Below, piece after piece: positions 45,062 to 55,976 of a DNA stretch of 64,000 bases. Source of the DNA: Ochotona curzoniae (lineage: Eukaryota > Chordata > Mammalia > Lagomorpha > Ochotonidae); the NCBI RefSeq assembly GCF_017591425.1, contig NW_024466599.1, positions 25,334,001 to 25,398,000 of the forward strand. Direction: 5' to 3'. The first letter of the stretch is position 1, and every line of letters starts with the position of its first letter. The position numbers and the translations under genes are program-made. The notes under the pieces are model-generated. The model did not search any database and had not been told where the DNA came from. It saw only the letters and a program-made list of their open reading frames with translations.

Positions 45062-45352
45062 AAAAAGAGATTTATTTATTTTTATTTGAAAGGCTGAGTT
45101 ACAGAGAGAGTGCACTTCCATTTGCTGGTCCATTCTCCACATGGTCACAAATGATCAGAGTTGGGTCCATCTAAAGGCAGGAACTTCTTTCTGGTTTCCC
45201 ATGTAGGTGCATGGACTATCTTCCATTGCCTTCCCAGGTGTATTAGTAGGGAGTTGAAGCAGAAGTGGAACATCTGGGTATCAAGCTGGCACCCACTGGG
45301 ATGTCTGCACTACAGACAGAGGTTTAACCTAGTGCATCATGGCATCAACGCA
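45062..45352 (-). repeat. CSINE, older
   Basis: Reverse copy: 'gagatttatttatttttatttgaaaggctgagttacagag' at left, 'cccaggtgtattagtagggag', 'caagctggcacccactgg', head at right near 'taacctagtgcatcatggc'. Tail sequence 'atttgaaagg' is the older type. Confidence 0.85.
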
Positions 45353-45398
45353 AAATATAGGATTTTTCACACTCTAATTAGAAAGTTGTGAATTTCAG

Positions 45399-45812
45399 GA
45401 GAATAGAATAATTTGGACAACTATCCCAGCCAAACAATGACAGCAAATATGTGGGTGCATGGAAACTCTAAGGTCAACTGTCAGCCAATGGACACCGGAA
45501 GGATTTCCTCATCCTTGGATCAGCGAGATCAAGAACATTTCACAATTATCAGAACCACCTGGGCAGAACCTTCAGAATGAGGTGTCACATCAGCATCTTG
45601 GGTTGATATCAGATGGCCATTCCCCATCCCCAGCTACTGGGGCGGTTGGGAGGCTGGGTTTGGCTCCTCCCCTTTCCTCCTCCCTTTCCCCGAGAAACAG
45701 GAAGAAGAAATAGAAAACTTGGAAACCTTGATCACACCCATTTTTCCCTAACCGTCAATCTTTCCCACCCTGATCAATTATGTAAACATCAAAAATAAAA
45801 TTGAAAAAAAAG
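45399..45812 (+). mobile_element. 3' module of the composite element, copy 2, with A-tail and target-site duplication
   Basis: Homologous to 7725-8110: 'ggacaactatcccagcc', 'tggaaactctaagg', 'ccaatggacaccggaaggatttcctc', 'gcagaaccttcagaatg', 'gggaggctgggtttggctcc', and the end CATCAAAAATAAAATTG plus A8. The tandem array is absent, as expected for a 5'-truncated retrocopy. GTTGTGAATTTCAG (45385-45398) and GTGGTAAATTTCAG (45813-45826) match at 12 of 14 positions and fit a target-site duplication. The 84-codon frame at 45459-45713 has no protein support. Confidence 0.75.
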
Positions 45813-45826
45813 GTGGTAAATTTCAG

Positions 45827-48315
45827 ATCTTAGCTTCTATAAGTATCAAAGTATACTTAGCAGAGTACAAGCATTTTACAAGCAGGTGTAGAATACAAGT
45901 AAATTAACAAAGTAGAAATTGCCAGTCCTTTAAGTTATGGAAATTACAAAACACAACTTACTTTCTCTGGAGATAGCACTGCCAGCATGTATTTTTAACC
46001 AAACACATGTCACATTTTCAACATTTCAGACAAACCTTTAAAACTACTCCCTTTCCTCTTCCAAGGTTAAAATCTGTCTGCCTTGCCAGTGACAGAAATG
46101 TCTCAGCAAGGTCCAGTTCAATAATGGTATACAGTAACAGGAAAACAAGTCTTCCAAACTCCACTCTTGAACAAAACATCAGGAAGTATGGAATCGGGAT
46201 CACAGCCAAGATATTTCCATATTCTACCAAGCCTTCCAAAAGAAACAACTAACTGGTATTTTCCTATTTACTTTATAACAACGTGTACTTTATAACAAGG
46301 TGTTTCAAAGCAATCTACCAGGAGATCAGACAGCCTAGAGAAACTGAAAACACAAATTGCATCTCCTGGACTCAAAAGAAATCACAATTAGCATGACTAT
46401 CCCAGGCTTAAAGAAGAGAATTTGGCCCTTTAAGTAGGAAGATAATATATTAGTAGTAGAATATTGTGTTTATCTTGAAATACTAAGTCTACTTTCCTGA
46501 CAGCCACTTGCTTATTAGTACCCATTGGCCAACAATTGCTCATGTTAACAGTGGCAGGCTACAGAAATGTTTTCAAATCCCATTGCAAAGTATGTTTCTT
46601 GGGCATAAGCATTCGTGACTGGCAATTCTATTTATTCCTCTACCTCTGACTAAAAGGATCGTCATTCTTGAAATGAGCCTCAACTATCCCTATGTTACTA
46701 GAAACCAACTCAGGAATTTTTGCCTTCTGCTAAATTTTTATATTATGTTCAAGTATTTCACATATTTGCAGGAGATTACACATTACCACTGAATGAAAAA
46801 GTTAATGAGTTTTCACAGTTAAAAGTAATTTGGAGTCGTTAGCTATCAAAAAAGGACATGGTCCATTTATTCCAACCTGAATTTCTTTGTATCCCATTGA
46901 CCCTCCCTGTAGTAAGTATTTGCCTTACTGTCCATGCAGCAGACATAATGAGCAAATTCCCATGTACCAACTTCATAAACCCAACATGAGATAGAGCCTG
47001 GAAGCAGAAAGTGTCTCTCCACTCCATGGAGCAAGAATCCACTAAGGACTTACCACTTCCCTAAAGTATGTTAAGAAATGTGAGGTATATGCAGCTCCAA
47101 AAAACATTCTTTAGCCTGAAATTTCTTATAATCTTCTTGCAGTAATTCATAAATCAATAGACAACAACACAAACAGGTAGAATATGATTAAACAAGAAAT
47201 CCCACACATCCACGTTTTACACTTTTGGATTGAGAAAGAATTCTGAGACTATACACTGGATTCTTCCTTACTTCTTCCCCACCCCCCCCCCAAAAAAAAT
47301 GGTCCTATGCTCTCATAGTAGACTGAATGCTCCAACTCTTCAGGGGAAAATGTGCTGAAAATTCCAGAGAATTTTTCCTTACATCTTTGGACAGTTGGCA
47401 TTTGCCTTCAAAAAGGGAAGAAGATGGGTCAGAAACAGATCGATACACTGGAATTCAAATGAATGGACTTTAAAGAGTGTGAAGAGTTGCACAGTTTTAA
47501 GAAAGTGTCAGACGACTGAGGGCAGAAACAGAAGGACAGTGACAGAAGTCTCCTTTTTCTGTTCAAAAAACAATCACAGGAGCACCTACCTAAGCCTATA
47601 ATGGGAAATCTGCCTATGGAGTCAGAAGATTGGCTATAAGATTTGATATATTTTTAAAACTCATATCACCCACTAATCATTCCATATAAACTGTACTGGT
47701 AAAAGCTTAACCAATACTTATCACTTAAGCAAAAATATCAAATATAATTATCACTTAATCTGCAACAGTGTTCTCCAATTTAATTATAATGGATAGTTGA
47801 TGCTAGTGTACATGAACATGCAATTATCACATTATTACACACATAACTGCACAGAGGTTATATTTAATGGAGTAGTTTTGTTAATAGAACCCTCACCATT
47901 TGCCATATCAGTGGAATAACTGTAGCCATCACTAATTTCAATAGAGGAGAGTCAATCAAAAGACCGCTGTGTGGTCAAAGCATCCAGAAACAAAATTCAG
48001 TCAATTGGGAAATTTTTTTTTAGTCTCTGCTATCCAGATAACTTTACATCCATGTGAGCAATCTAATAAGCATTAAATTCTAGCTCCATAAACTGGTTCA
48101 GAAACAGAATAAAGGCAACAGAAGATAGAACTATTAATATGAAGTTTTCAAAACCTTGACTCCTTTGTATTCCTCCAGGGCCCAGTATGCATCCATACAC
48201 ATTACTGGGAATGTGATACCCATGTACACCACCACAGATTTACTGTCCAAAGTGTCACCGAGGACCAGGAATTGAACTGTCATTATAGGCCAGTCTCATT
48301 TTTAAACATGAAGCC
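45827..48315. other. Unassigned DNA
   Basis: The longest stretch without an element I recognise (about 2.5 kb). It contains a 17-bp tandem duplication at 46270-46303 and a C/A homopolymer run at about 47281-47299. Some conserved noncoding sequence may be present, but nothing specific can be claimed. Confidence 0.5.
46270..46303. repeat. 17-bp tandem duplication
   Basis: ACTTTATAACAACGTGT (46270-46286) is followed at once by ACTTTATAACAAGGTGT (46287-46303); one mismatch. Confidence 0.95.
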
Positions 48316-48319
48316 TGAT

Positions 48320-48490
48320 GTCTGTAAATACACCATAACATAGCCTTAATACCCTTTGATAGATAGGCAGTTGGGACCAGATGGGTGAAATGAATTTCCC
48401 AAGGTCACTCAGCTAGTAAACATCCAATACAGGCCTGAGATGTGGTTCTTGAGTACAAAGACTACACACTGCACCCACTCTGATAGGTTG
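48320..48490 (-). repeat. MIR SINE, antisense
   Basis: 'tgaatttcccaaggtcactcagctagtaaac' (48390-48421) is the reverse complement of the MIR core (CTAGCTGTGTGACCTTGGGCAAGT), followed by 'caggcctgagatgtgg' and 'gactacacactgcaccc' in MIR order. Confidence 0.8.
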
Positions 48491-48899
48491 TATGCCTTGT
48501 GGCTTGGAGGAACAATCTGCAGAAGCAGTTATTCTCTACCTGGGCATTTGCCTTGGAGTACATGTTGCTACCAGGCTGGGCAGCCTCTGTTCCCCCTTCA
48601 TCCACCCAATTCAAGGCTAACCTGTCTTGACAGATGCCCTGCAGTGTTATTTGGCCATAACAATGAAAAAGCAAGGTTACAGATGATCGGAGGAGACTAA
48701 TTCCTTACTTCTAAATTAATAAAAGGCCTCAGGAATGATATGCATGAACGAGAATTATATAGTCTCTAAGCTTTGGTAACTGCATACAACTTGTGATGCA
48801 CACTGTCAACCCTGCTATGTGAATGGGCAGTCATCCAAAGGAGGAATTAAATCATTGCCAGAGACCAGTCAGCCCAAATTTCACTGTATTGGAGGAGAA

Positions 48900-49485
48900 T
48901 GAAGGGTAAATTTCAGTGTTCCCGCCTTCATCTAAGCCCAGTGCATTCTCCTGTAGTCTCCTCCAAGCTCAGACCTAAAATTTTATGCACGGGAAAAAAA
49001 ATGATAAAATAAGTGCCAAACAGCTATTGCTGTCATTACCTTCCCTGCAGTCATTTGCTATTAGCTGTTGGCAGAGCGGACCGTGTAGGCTGATAAGATC
49101 TGAGGAAGGATGAGGGATGAGATGTCAAGACAGGGAGCGTGCTGCCTGTGCGAGGCGGCTCTGACACGCACGGCAGACAGCATGCAGCAGCTCTTGGGAG
49201 ACAAGAGCAAGCCCAACTGCAGCCACAGAGGAAGCAGAAGGGGAGCGTGTGAAAAGATCAGCATGTTCAGCCTGCCAATTATCTCCCTCCCTCTCCACCC
49301 CCACCCGCACACGCAAGCCCCTAAATATTCACATTGCTGGAATCCACAGCCATGAGCATGTTGTCAGGTTGAAGCGGAACAAGTGCTGTTCTAATGTAAG
49401 CCTGGGTGTGAAGGCAGAATGCCCTCCCCTTCTCCCAGGGCGGAACAAGCGCAGAGGCCAACTGCCACACAGCAGAGTCTAATCT
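48900..49485. promoter_or_regulatory. Candidate conserved noncoding element
   Basis: Repeat-free block with more GC and CpG than neighbouring DNA and with homeodomain-type words (TGCTATTAGCTG near 49058, CCAATTATCTC near 49277). It also has a TGTCATTACC word near 49031. Neither strand gives a convincing exon: the 81-83-codon frames at 49061-49355 overlap on both strands and have no domain. It looks like a distal enhancer or other unique sequence; an untranslated exon cannot be excluded. Conservation is inferred from texture, not from alignment. Confidence 0.4.
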
Positions 49486-49990
49486 TCAACAAACGTGCCT
49501 GGCATTTCAGGCTTTCCAGTGGCGCCATGGCATATCCTGGGACTGATCAAAGTGTGAACACACACGTTCACAAGAGATGAGTATGCCTGGATGACAGTTT
49601 AAATGGCATTCTCTTGTTCCTCTGACTTGAATTCCTACACCAAGTACCCAAACTTCACTCGTCATATTCCACCATGAAAACAAATCAAATGACACCATTA
49701 TATCTGTGAATATCTATTTGATATCAGATACTTCCGAAGAGCAGTATGACATATGTTAAACAAGTGTGAAGTCTCAACCTGTTTCATGAGAATCATTTGG
49801 GTTTGTTTTTGTGTTTGGCCTACAAAGAGTTCCTTACCCCATCCTTGAAGAAATATGACCAGCTCTCCTACCATTTCAGGGCATTAGGCTTGAAATATTT
49901 TCTTCCATGATCTGTAGCAAATAGAAACTAAGAGTTCTTTCAGATTGGCTTCTCCTAATCTTCAAGAGGATAAAAACAACAAACCATGAT
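49486..49990. other. Unassigned DNA, possible MER5 trace
   Basis: 'tctcaacctgtttcatgagaatcatttggg' at about 49773-49801 resembles the start of a MER5-type hAT MITE, but the rest of the element is not visible. Confidence 0.4.
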
Positions 49991-49995
49991 GCTTG

Positions 49996-50311
49996 GGCCA
50001 GGGACAATGGTTCAGTGACTAAATCCTCATTTGCACTTACTGGGATCCCATTGGGTGCTGGTTCATGTCCTGGCTGCTCCTTTGCCAACCACCTCCCTGT
50101 TTGTGGCCTGGGAAAGCAGTAGAGGATGGACCAAAGCCTTGGGACCCTGCACCTGTGTGGGAGACCCAGAAGAAGCTCCTGGCTCCCTGCTTTGGGCAGC
50201 CCAGCTCCGACCGTTGCAGCCACTTGGGCAGTGAACCAGTGGATAAAAGATCTCTGTGTCTCCTCTCTGCAAATCTGTGTTGCCAATAAAAATAAATAAA
50301 TCCTTTTAAAA
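49996..50311 (+). repeat. CSINE
   Basis: Head 'gggccagggacaatggttcagtg', 'ctggttcatgtcctggctgctcc', 'gcctgggaaagcagtagagg', 'tgggagacccagaagaagctcctgg', 'acttgggcagtgaaccagtgg', tail 'caataaaaataaataaatcc'. A short ATGATGCT repeat on both sides (49988-49995 and 50315-50322) is a probable target-site duplication. Frames of 67-136 codons are repeat-derived. Confidence 0.92.
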
Positions 50312-50322
50312 AAAATGATGCT

Positions 50323-50985
50323 AAAGGGTGAACCCTAGTCTAATGTTTAGTAAAGCCTTCTGAGTGGAGCTCTGAGAAGTATGTAGAGAAAACAAAAGAA
50401 TACTATTTTCAAGTTGGTAGTTAAAAGCAGGTTGGATTGAGAAGCATGAGTAAAAAACACATGCCAAGGTTCTCAGATTTCTAGTAGCACTGGAACACAA
50501 TTCCATCTGCTTTTTAACCACAGACAGCTACGGTTCCTGGGTCTAGAGTTAGCAGAAACAGACGATCCCTGGGACAGACCAGGGAGCTGCCTCGCTACTC
50601 CGAGTTATTCATTCTTACTAAGAACAGACACTTCATGCATGTGAGCTCTGGAGTGGTTGGGAGGCTCCACTATGCAGCAGATTGGAACAATGTACTGTTT
50701 AGGAACAAGCGATTCCCTGGGATGTGTAAGAGCAAGCTTCCTAAAGAAATCAGAGCAGCTGAGGGAAACAAGCAGCCCTGTATGGATGGGCACACAAAGC
50801 AGAGGCCAAGACCTAAGGGGTGTGATGTTCATGACATTCGTCAGTGTGCCCAGGAGAGCTGTCTCAGTCATACTCATTTCTAGTTCTACTCTACTGAACA
50901 TAAGGAGTGAATCATGTCCCATAGCAGTGGGGCTCGCTTCAGTGGAAAAATAAATACTCATAATATTTTTTGACAAAGCAGCCTT
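50323..50985. other. Unassigned DNA
   Basis: 50560-50900 is less AT-rich and has overlapping frames on both strands (123 codons minus at 50605-50976; 82 and 98 codons plus). None shows a domain, a signal peptide or exon borders, so no gene is called. Confidence 0.45.
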
Positions 50986-50994
50986 AGTATCTAT

Positions 50995-51135
50995 TCAAGG
51001 TGTTATCAAACTTGCTTGAGAGGTAAGTTACTGGAATTCTCAGGAAGTCGAGGGAAGAGGGCTGAGGAGTTGCAAATATAACAAGCTCCCAGGTGATGCT
51101 GATGCTGTGGATTCAAGGAATACTTCATTAGAACA
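50995..51135 (+). mobile_element. MER5A-like hAT-Charlie MITE
   Basis: 'agctcccaggtgatgctgatgctg' (51086-51109) is the hallmark of MER5A, and 'ggtgttatcaaacttgcttgag' upstream fits its left terminus. Both ends are diverged. Non-autonomous DNA transposon fossil. Confidence 0.65.
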
Positions 51136-51284
51136 GCAGATCTGGCTCTATCCTAAATTTTTTAAAGCAAGCAATCAAATCTGTAAATATTCATTAAGTC
51201 TGCTATGAGTACTACTTTAGACTGAGGGTAAAGACAGAAAGACTATTCCAGACTGATTAAAGATTTAGATGCCTTATAATATTT

Positions 51285-51595
51285 ATGGGAACAGGCATTT
51301 CACCTAAGAGTTTCGAATCCTGCAAGCCACATCTGAGTACCTGGTTTTTATTCCCAGTGTATTTCTGACCCCAGCCTCCTCCCAGTGCAGGCCTTCAGAG
51401 GCAGCAGCAATGCTTCAAGAAGTGAAGTCCCTGTTACCCAAGCAGTAGACCTGGCTAACACTCCTGAGTCCTGGTTCAGTCCAGCCATGCTCTGGCAGGT
51501 GCCAACACTCGGGAAGTTAACCAGTGGGTAAGAGCCCCCTCACACATGCTCTCTTTCGATATATCTCTCTGCCTGTGAAATAAAGCTTTCCATTT
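51285..51595 (+). repeat. Old CSINE (rabbit-type)
   Basis: Shows the old block order: 'aggccttcagaggcagcagcaatgcttcaag', 'agtgaagtccctgttaccc', 'ctgagtcctggttcagtccagccatgctctgg', 'gaagttaaccagtgggtaagag', 'gcctgtgaaataaag'. Confidence 0.82.
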
Positions 51596-51609
51596 ATGAA
51601 AATACTGAA

Positions 51610-52110
51610 GTGAATTTCCAGGACGGGGAAGAACTTTTTGGAAATGATGTCAGATGTAAAAATAGTAAAGAAAAGTCATAAAGTTATTAAAATTAAACAT
51701 CTGGGCAACAGTAGGTAAAATTGATGGCAAAAAGCTGAAAAAGTATTTATGATCTACATGACAGATAAAATGTACAGAGCAAATAAAGGAAAAAACACAC
51801 ACTTTCAGAGAAATGTTAACTAAGAAACAAGCAATTTATACAAATAAATACAACTGGCAAATGTTTGCTTATCCACAGAGTGAAAAAATACGTTTCGATA
51901 GTGACAAAAACATGAATAATACTCAGTGTTGGCATAGCTGATTTTCATACGCTGTTGCAGAATTTGTATCTTACTTTAGTATTAGAGAAATTCACACCAT
52001 CTACTACTATAAGAAACTTATAGATGGATAACAACTTCAATATAAATTCAGGTGGAATTTCTACTGACTGCAAATCATGAAAATGGCATATGAATTATCT
52101 TTCAATAAAG
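51610..52110 (+). mobile_element. Old L1 (L1ME/M4-like) ORF2 3' fragment
   Basis: 'gacagataaaatgtacagagc', 'aacacacactttcagag', 'tactcagtgttggcatag' and 'tcatacgctgttgcagaatttgta' follow the order near the end of old L1 ORF2. Strongly decayed. Confidence 0.55.
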
Positions 52111-53485
52111 TTATTATCTTTAAAATCTGGGGAGAGTATGTTTTTGGAAAGCAAAGAGATCCATTTAGGAAGAGAGAACAGGTTAACTGTACCATATGTT
52201 ATAAGGAGGCCAAAAAAGATAAGCTGTAGGAAGAAAGACTAGAGCTAATTAAGTTATTATTGTTAGTTCTAAAAAAGTTTCTTAGACTACTGAGCATCTA
52301 AGACTCATATAAACCATTAAGAAAAAGTAAGATTAAAGTCATAAGAAATAATAAGCAATACTTACAAATTATGCTAGAGTTTTACAATTAAAAGGTAAAA
52401 GTAACACTACCATGTCATGTAGTAGGTGAAGCTAATGAGTGACTATATTTAGAAAGGATCTGAAAATGTTTTCAGTGAGGGAGCCTCTGACCATGAAAGG
52501 CTATATCACTGGAGGCTGAGGGATGAGGTTTCGGTGCAAAAGCAAAGAATTATGATAATGTCCATCATTTTTCTCATTTGTTCCCATTCCTGAGTATTTT
52601 ATTCAGAAGAACACCACATAGTCCAATAATCTTTTAGAAAGCATTTATCAGTTCTGGGGACACTGTATTAGAATATGTGAGACCTATAAAATTTTTGTAG
52701 CACACATTAAATATTTACTATCCAATTTACCTGATCAGTCCAAATAGGAGAGAAGATAGACTTGAGGGAAGGAAATAGAAACAGGTGATTGGAAATCCTA
52801 GCACAGGACAGTGAGATAGCTGCACACTGCAGGTCTTCAGCCTCTTGAGAGTAGCTTGGGCTCCAAGTTCCAGGTGGACAGAAGGCATGGCTGATGGCAG
52901 AGGAAGTGGTACAAAAGCCTATCCCATCCCTGGTGACCTTAACTGGAGGTGGTATGAACATTCTTTCTGCCTGGTTGCTTACTGGCCCAAAGAGGAGCTG
53001 TTCTGAAACCACAGCACTAAAAATAAAAATCAGCCTCCTACTAGCAAAAACTGAGTCAGGCAGCATGAAAAATGGAGCATCCAGCATAGCATGAAAAATG
53101 GAGCACATTTTTACAACATAAACATAAAAGGATTCTAGCCTGGTTGAAACCGCAGTCACAGCATGGAAGCAGAAGCCTTCTTCAGCCAAGATCACGGTAA
53201 CACAAAGTTTCATGATGATCACTAGGGAAACATGCGCTGTTTGAAATGGACCTGCTGTTGAAAGCTAGTGGTGGAGTCCTCTCGGTAGGAGAAGGGCCTT
53301 GTCCCTGGAAAGCAGGCAAGACCTGGAAATTTTACAGTGTTCAGCAAGCAAGATGCATTTTAGGAGAAAATTCTAGTATCAGTTAGGAACTGTCCAATCA
53401 GTCAGGGACTGAGGGATCTTATCAGAGTTGCAGAAAATCAGCACATGATAAAAGGGATCTCAAATTAGATATAGAAAGTGCCAGA
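52111..53485. other. Unassigned DNA with a long minus-strand open frame
   Basis: 52707-53222 (minus) is open for 171 codons, but I recognise no domain and the frame has no neighbouring exon. Text such as 'agcctggttgaaaccgcagtcacagcatggaagcag' has the look of an old LTR or other interspersed repeat I cannot name. A 24-26-bp tandem duplication (AGCATGAAAAATGGAGCA) is at about 53062-53105. Confidence 0.45.
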
Positions 53486-53690
53486 ATATTCCCTCATTTA
53501 GTAAGCCTTGACTATGTGCCTTGTTGTCCTAGATTCTGCGTTAGCTTCTGGTAATACAAAGCTAAAGAAAACATAGTCTCTTGGGTCCTCCTCAATGTCT
53601 AGTGGGAGAGACAATGAAGAGTGAATGACTGCAATCTCAGTAGAGAAAGCTCTGGAGTTGGGAGAGACTGGGTATCTAGAGTTAGGAAAA
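53486..53690. repeat. Ancient interspersed repeat, family not assigned
   Basis: 'cctcatttagtaagccttgactatgtgcc' then 'tcaatgtctagtgggagagacaatgaag' resembles a widespread mammalian repeat (…TTGAGCACCTACTATGTGCCAGGC…, …CAGTCTAGTGGGGGAGACAGACA…). I cannot name the family with confidence. Confidence 0.45.
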
Positions 53691-54004
53691 ACCAGTAACT
53701 CCCTCTTTCCAAACTTCTCTAGACACTACCATAGTCCAGCTATAGTTTCCCATTTGAGGAAAAAAAAATCTATAACAGGAGCTTTATGAAAAAAATGAAA
53801 CTACTAATTGCATTACAGAATTTAATCTCACAAATAGCCATATAAAATACAAAATAAATTCTTAAGCATCCAAGCCCAGCTCAATTTGTTTTGCCTTATC
53901 CAATAGCACAACAAAATTGTTTCCATGTATCCAAAATAGCAAGTGAATTTGGTAGGTCTTTCAAGTAAAAAATCAAATGGGCTTTAAAAAGAGTCACAAG
54001 CATT

Positions 54005-55285
54005 TTTTTTTTCACATGCCTTAGCCATCTGAATTTGTTCTTTTGAAAAATGTCAGTTCATTTTCTTTGCCCATTTCTTCACACAGTTGTTTGTTTTGCT
54101 GTCACTGGGTTTCTGAACCTCTTTGTAAATCCTGGATTAGTCCCCTATTCGTTGTATAGTATGCAAAGATTTTCTCCCATTCCATTGGTTGCTTCTTCAC
54201 GTTGTTGATCATTTCTTTTGCTGTACAGAAGCTTTTTAGTTTGATGTAGTCCCATATGTTTTTTTTTTAGCTTTGACTACCTGTGCTTTTGGTGTCTTTT
54301 CCAAGATGTCTTTCTCCATCCTATATCTTTGAGAATGTTTCCTATGTTTCTCTCTAATAATTCGGTGGTTTCTGGGTACAGATTTAGGTCCTTGATCCAT
54401 TTTGAGCTGATTTTTATTATAAAGTGACAGGTAGGGATCTTACTTCTTATCTCTGCAAGCTGATATTCAATTCCCCAACAGCATTTGTTAAAGGGACTAG
54501 GCTTTTTTCCTGGATTGTTTTCAGTTTTCTTATCAAAGATTCATTGGCTATACATGTGTGGGCTCTATCCTGGTGTTTCTATTCTGTTCCATTGATTTTA
54601 TTCTCTGTTTCTGTACAGTACCAGACTTTTTTGATGATCACTGTTCTGTAGTATGTCTTGAGGTCTGTAGTATGTCTTGAGGTCTGGCTGATAGACATAT
54701 AACATGGCTAATAGACATGAAAAAATGCTAAGGCTCTCTAGCTATCAGGGAGATGCAAATGAAAACCACAATATGGTTCCACCTAATTCCAATGACATTG
54801 GCCAACTTTAAGAACTCTACTAACAACACCTGCTGGTTGTGGGGAGAAAGGTACCCTCCTTCACTGCTGGTAGAAGTGAAGGCTAGTGTAAATACTATGG
54901 AAGTCAGTATAGACAGTGCTTAGAGAATTGCAAATAAACCTGCCATATGACCCAGCTTTCTTTCTGCTGCAAATATATCCAAAGGAAATGAGATCTGCAA
55001 ATGAGAAAGAGATCTGTAATCCGATATTTAAAGCAACATAATCTACAATAGCAAAGAAATGAAAACAGCCCAGATGCCCATTCAAAGAGGAACAGATAAA
55101 GAAACTGTGGTACATATACTCCATGCAGTAATTTCAGCCATTAAAACAATGAAATTCTGCATTTGCAACCGAATGGTCCCAACTAGAAGCCTTTATGTGA
55201 GGTGAAATAAATCAATCCCAAAATGACAAATACATTTATCTCTGATATAAGGCAACATCATTGCAAAATACAAGATCAATAGCCC
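54005..55285. mobile_element. L1 insertion with 5' inversion (twin priming)
   Basis: 54005-54690 is antisense L1 ORF2 (plus strand 'ttttctttgcccatttcttc', 'gtatgcaaagattttctccc', 'gctgtacagaagctttttag'). 54695-55285 is sense ORF2 ('ggctaatagacatgaaaaaatgc', 'caggtagatgcaaatgaaaacc'-like text, 'ccatatgacccagctttc'). The antisense part ends (at 54005-54030) at TCAGATGGCTAAGGCATG in L1 orientation and the sense part begins at ATGGCTAATAGACATG, so the two are adjacent in an intact L1. This is the signature of twin priming. It also has a duplicated 19-bp word at the junction. Younger-looking than the other L1s. Confidence 0.85.
54645..54682. repeat. 19-bp exact tandem duplication at the L1 inversion junction
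   Basis: TCTGTAGTATGTCTTGAGG occurs at 54645-54663 and again at 54664-54682. Confidence 0.97.
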
Positions 55286-55289
55286 TTTC

Positions 55290-55740
55290 AATGCTGTTTT
55301 TGCTTTCATTTTCATTTCTACGAAATAGTTTCTTTTCTGATATTAAATTCTTCATTAACTCACAGGTCATATAGTAGCATCATTTTCTTCAAGAAGCTTT
55401 TTTATTTTCTTTTTATTTTCTTCAGTGATACACTGGTTCATTCAGGACATTCTTATTTAACTTCATGATATTGTAAATTTTTTAACTTTATTCCTATTGT
55501 CAATTTTGTTTTATACCTTTTCATTTCAGGGAATGTATAGTAATTGTGCAATTAAAGACATATACAGATGTGAAGATACAATGCAGTATACATCCCTACT
55601 TCCAAATCAAGTATGGATATATTATATATCCATCCCTATTTTCAACAAAAGGAGGACATGTATAAATGCTGAATACTGTTGAATCTGTGTGTATTCATTG
55701 AACTCTTTTTATCCTTTTCTGTATTTGAAAGACTTTAAAA
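55290..55740 (-). mobile_element. Old L1 ORF2 fragment, antisense
   Basis: Plus-strand 'ctgatattaaattcttcattaactcacaggtcat' and 'gtgatacactggttcattcaggacattcttatttaacttc' match the reverse complement of L1 ORF2. Independent of, and older than, the element to its left. Confidence 0.65.
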
Positions 55741-55795
55741 TTTTTAAAACAAAGTTATATAATCAGCATTTCCTCCCTTCATTGACTTCTTTGCA

Positions 55796-55899
55796 ATAAT
55801 TCCTCTGTTATGACTTATAATTTAGAAATAAATTATTTTTAATTTATTTGTCATATTATGCCATAATTCCTCTGTAATGACTTATAATTTAGAAAATAT
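55796..55899. repeat. Partial 67-bp tandem duplication
   Basis: ATAATTCCTCTGTTATGACT at 55796 recurs as ATAATTCCTCTGTAATGACT at 55863, with about 36 bp shared (…TATAATTTAGAAA). Offset 67 bp; the second copy is incomplete. Confidence 0.9.
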
Positions 55900-55976
55900 A
55901 CAGACTACATTAGAGTTACTAAAAACAAAGGTTGATTTTAGTAAATTGGCGTGGATCCAATTAGCAAATGACCTTT

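Noticed and set aside
49110..49355. 81-codon frame in the candidate conserved block as a small gene
   Set aside because: Frames are open on both strands at once and have no domain; regulatory DNA is the simpler reading.
50605..50976. 123-codon minus-strand frame as an exon
   Set aside because: Overlaps two open frames on the plus strand. No splice borders or recognisable protein family.
52707..53222. 171-codon minus-strand frame as a protein-coding gene
   Set aside because: No recognisable domain, no splice or promoter evidence. Kept only as a finding about unidentified DNA.
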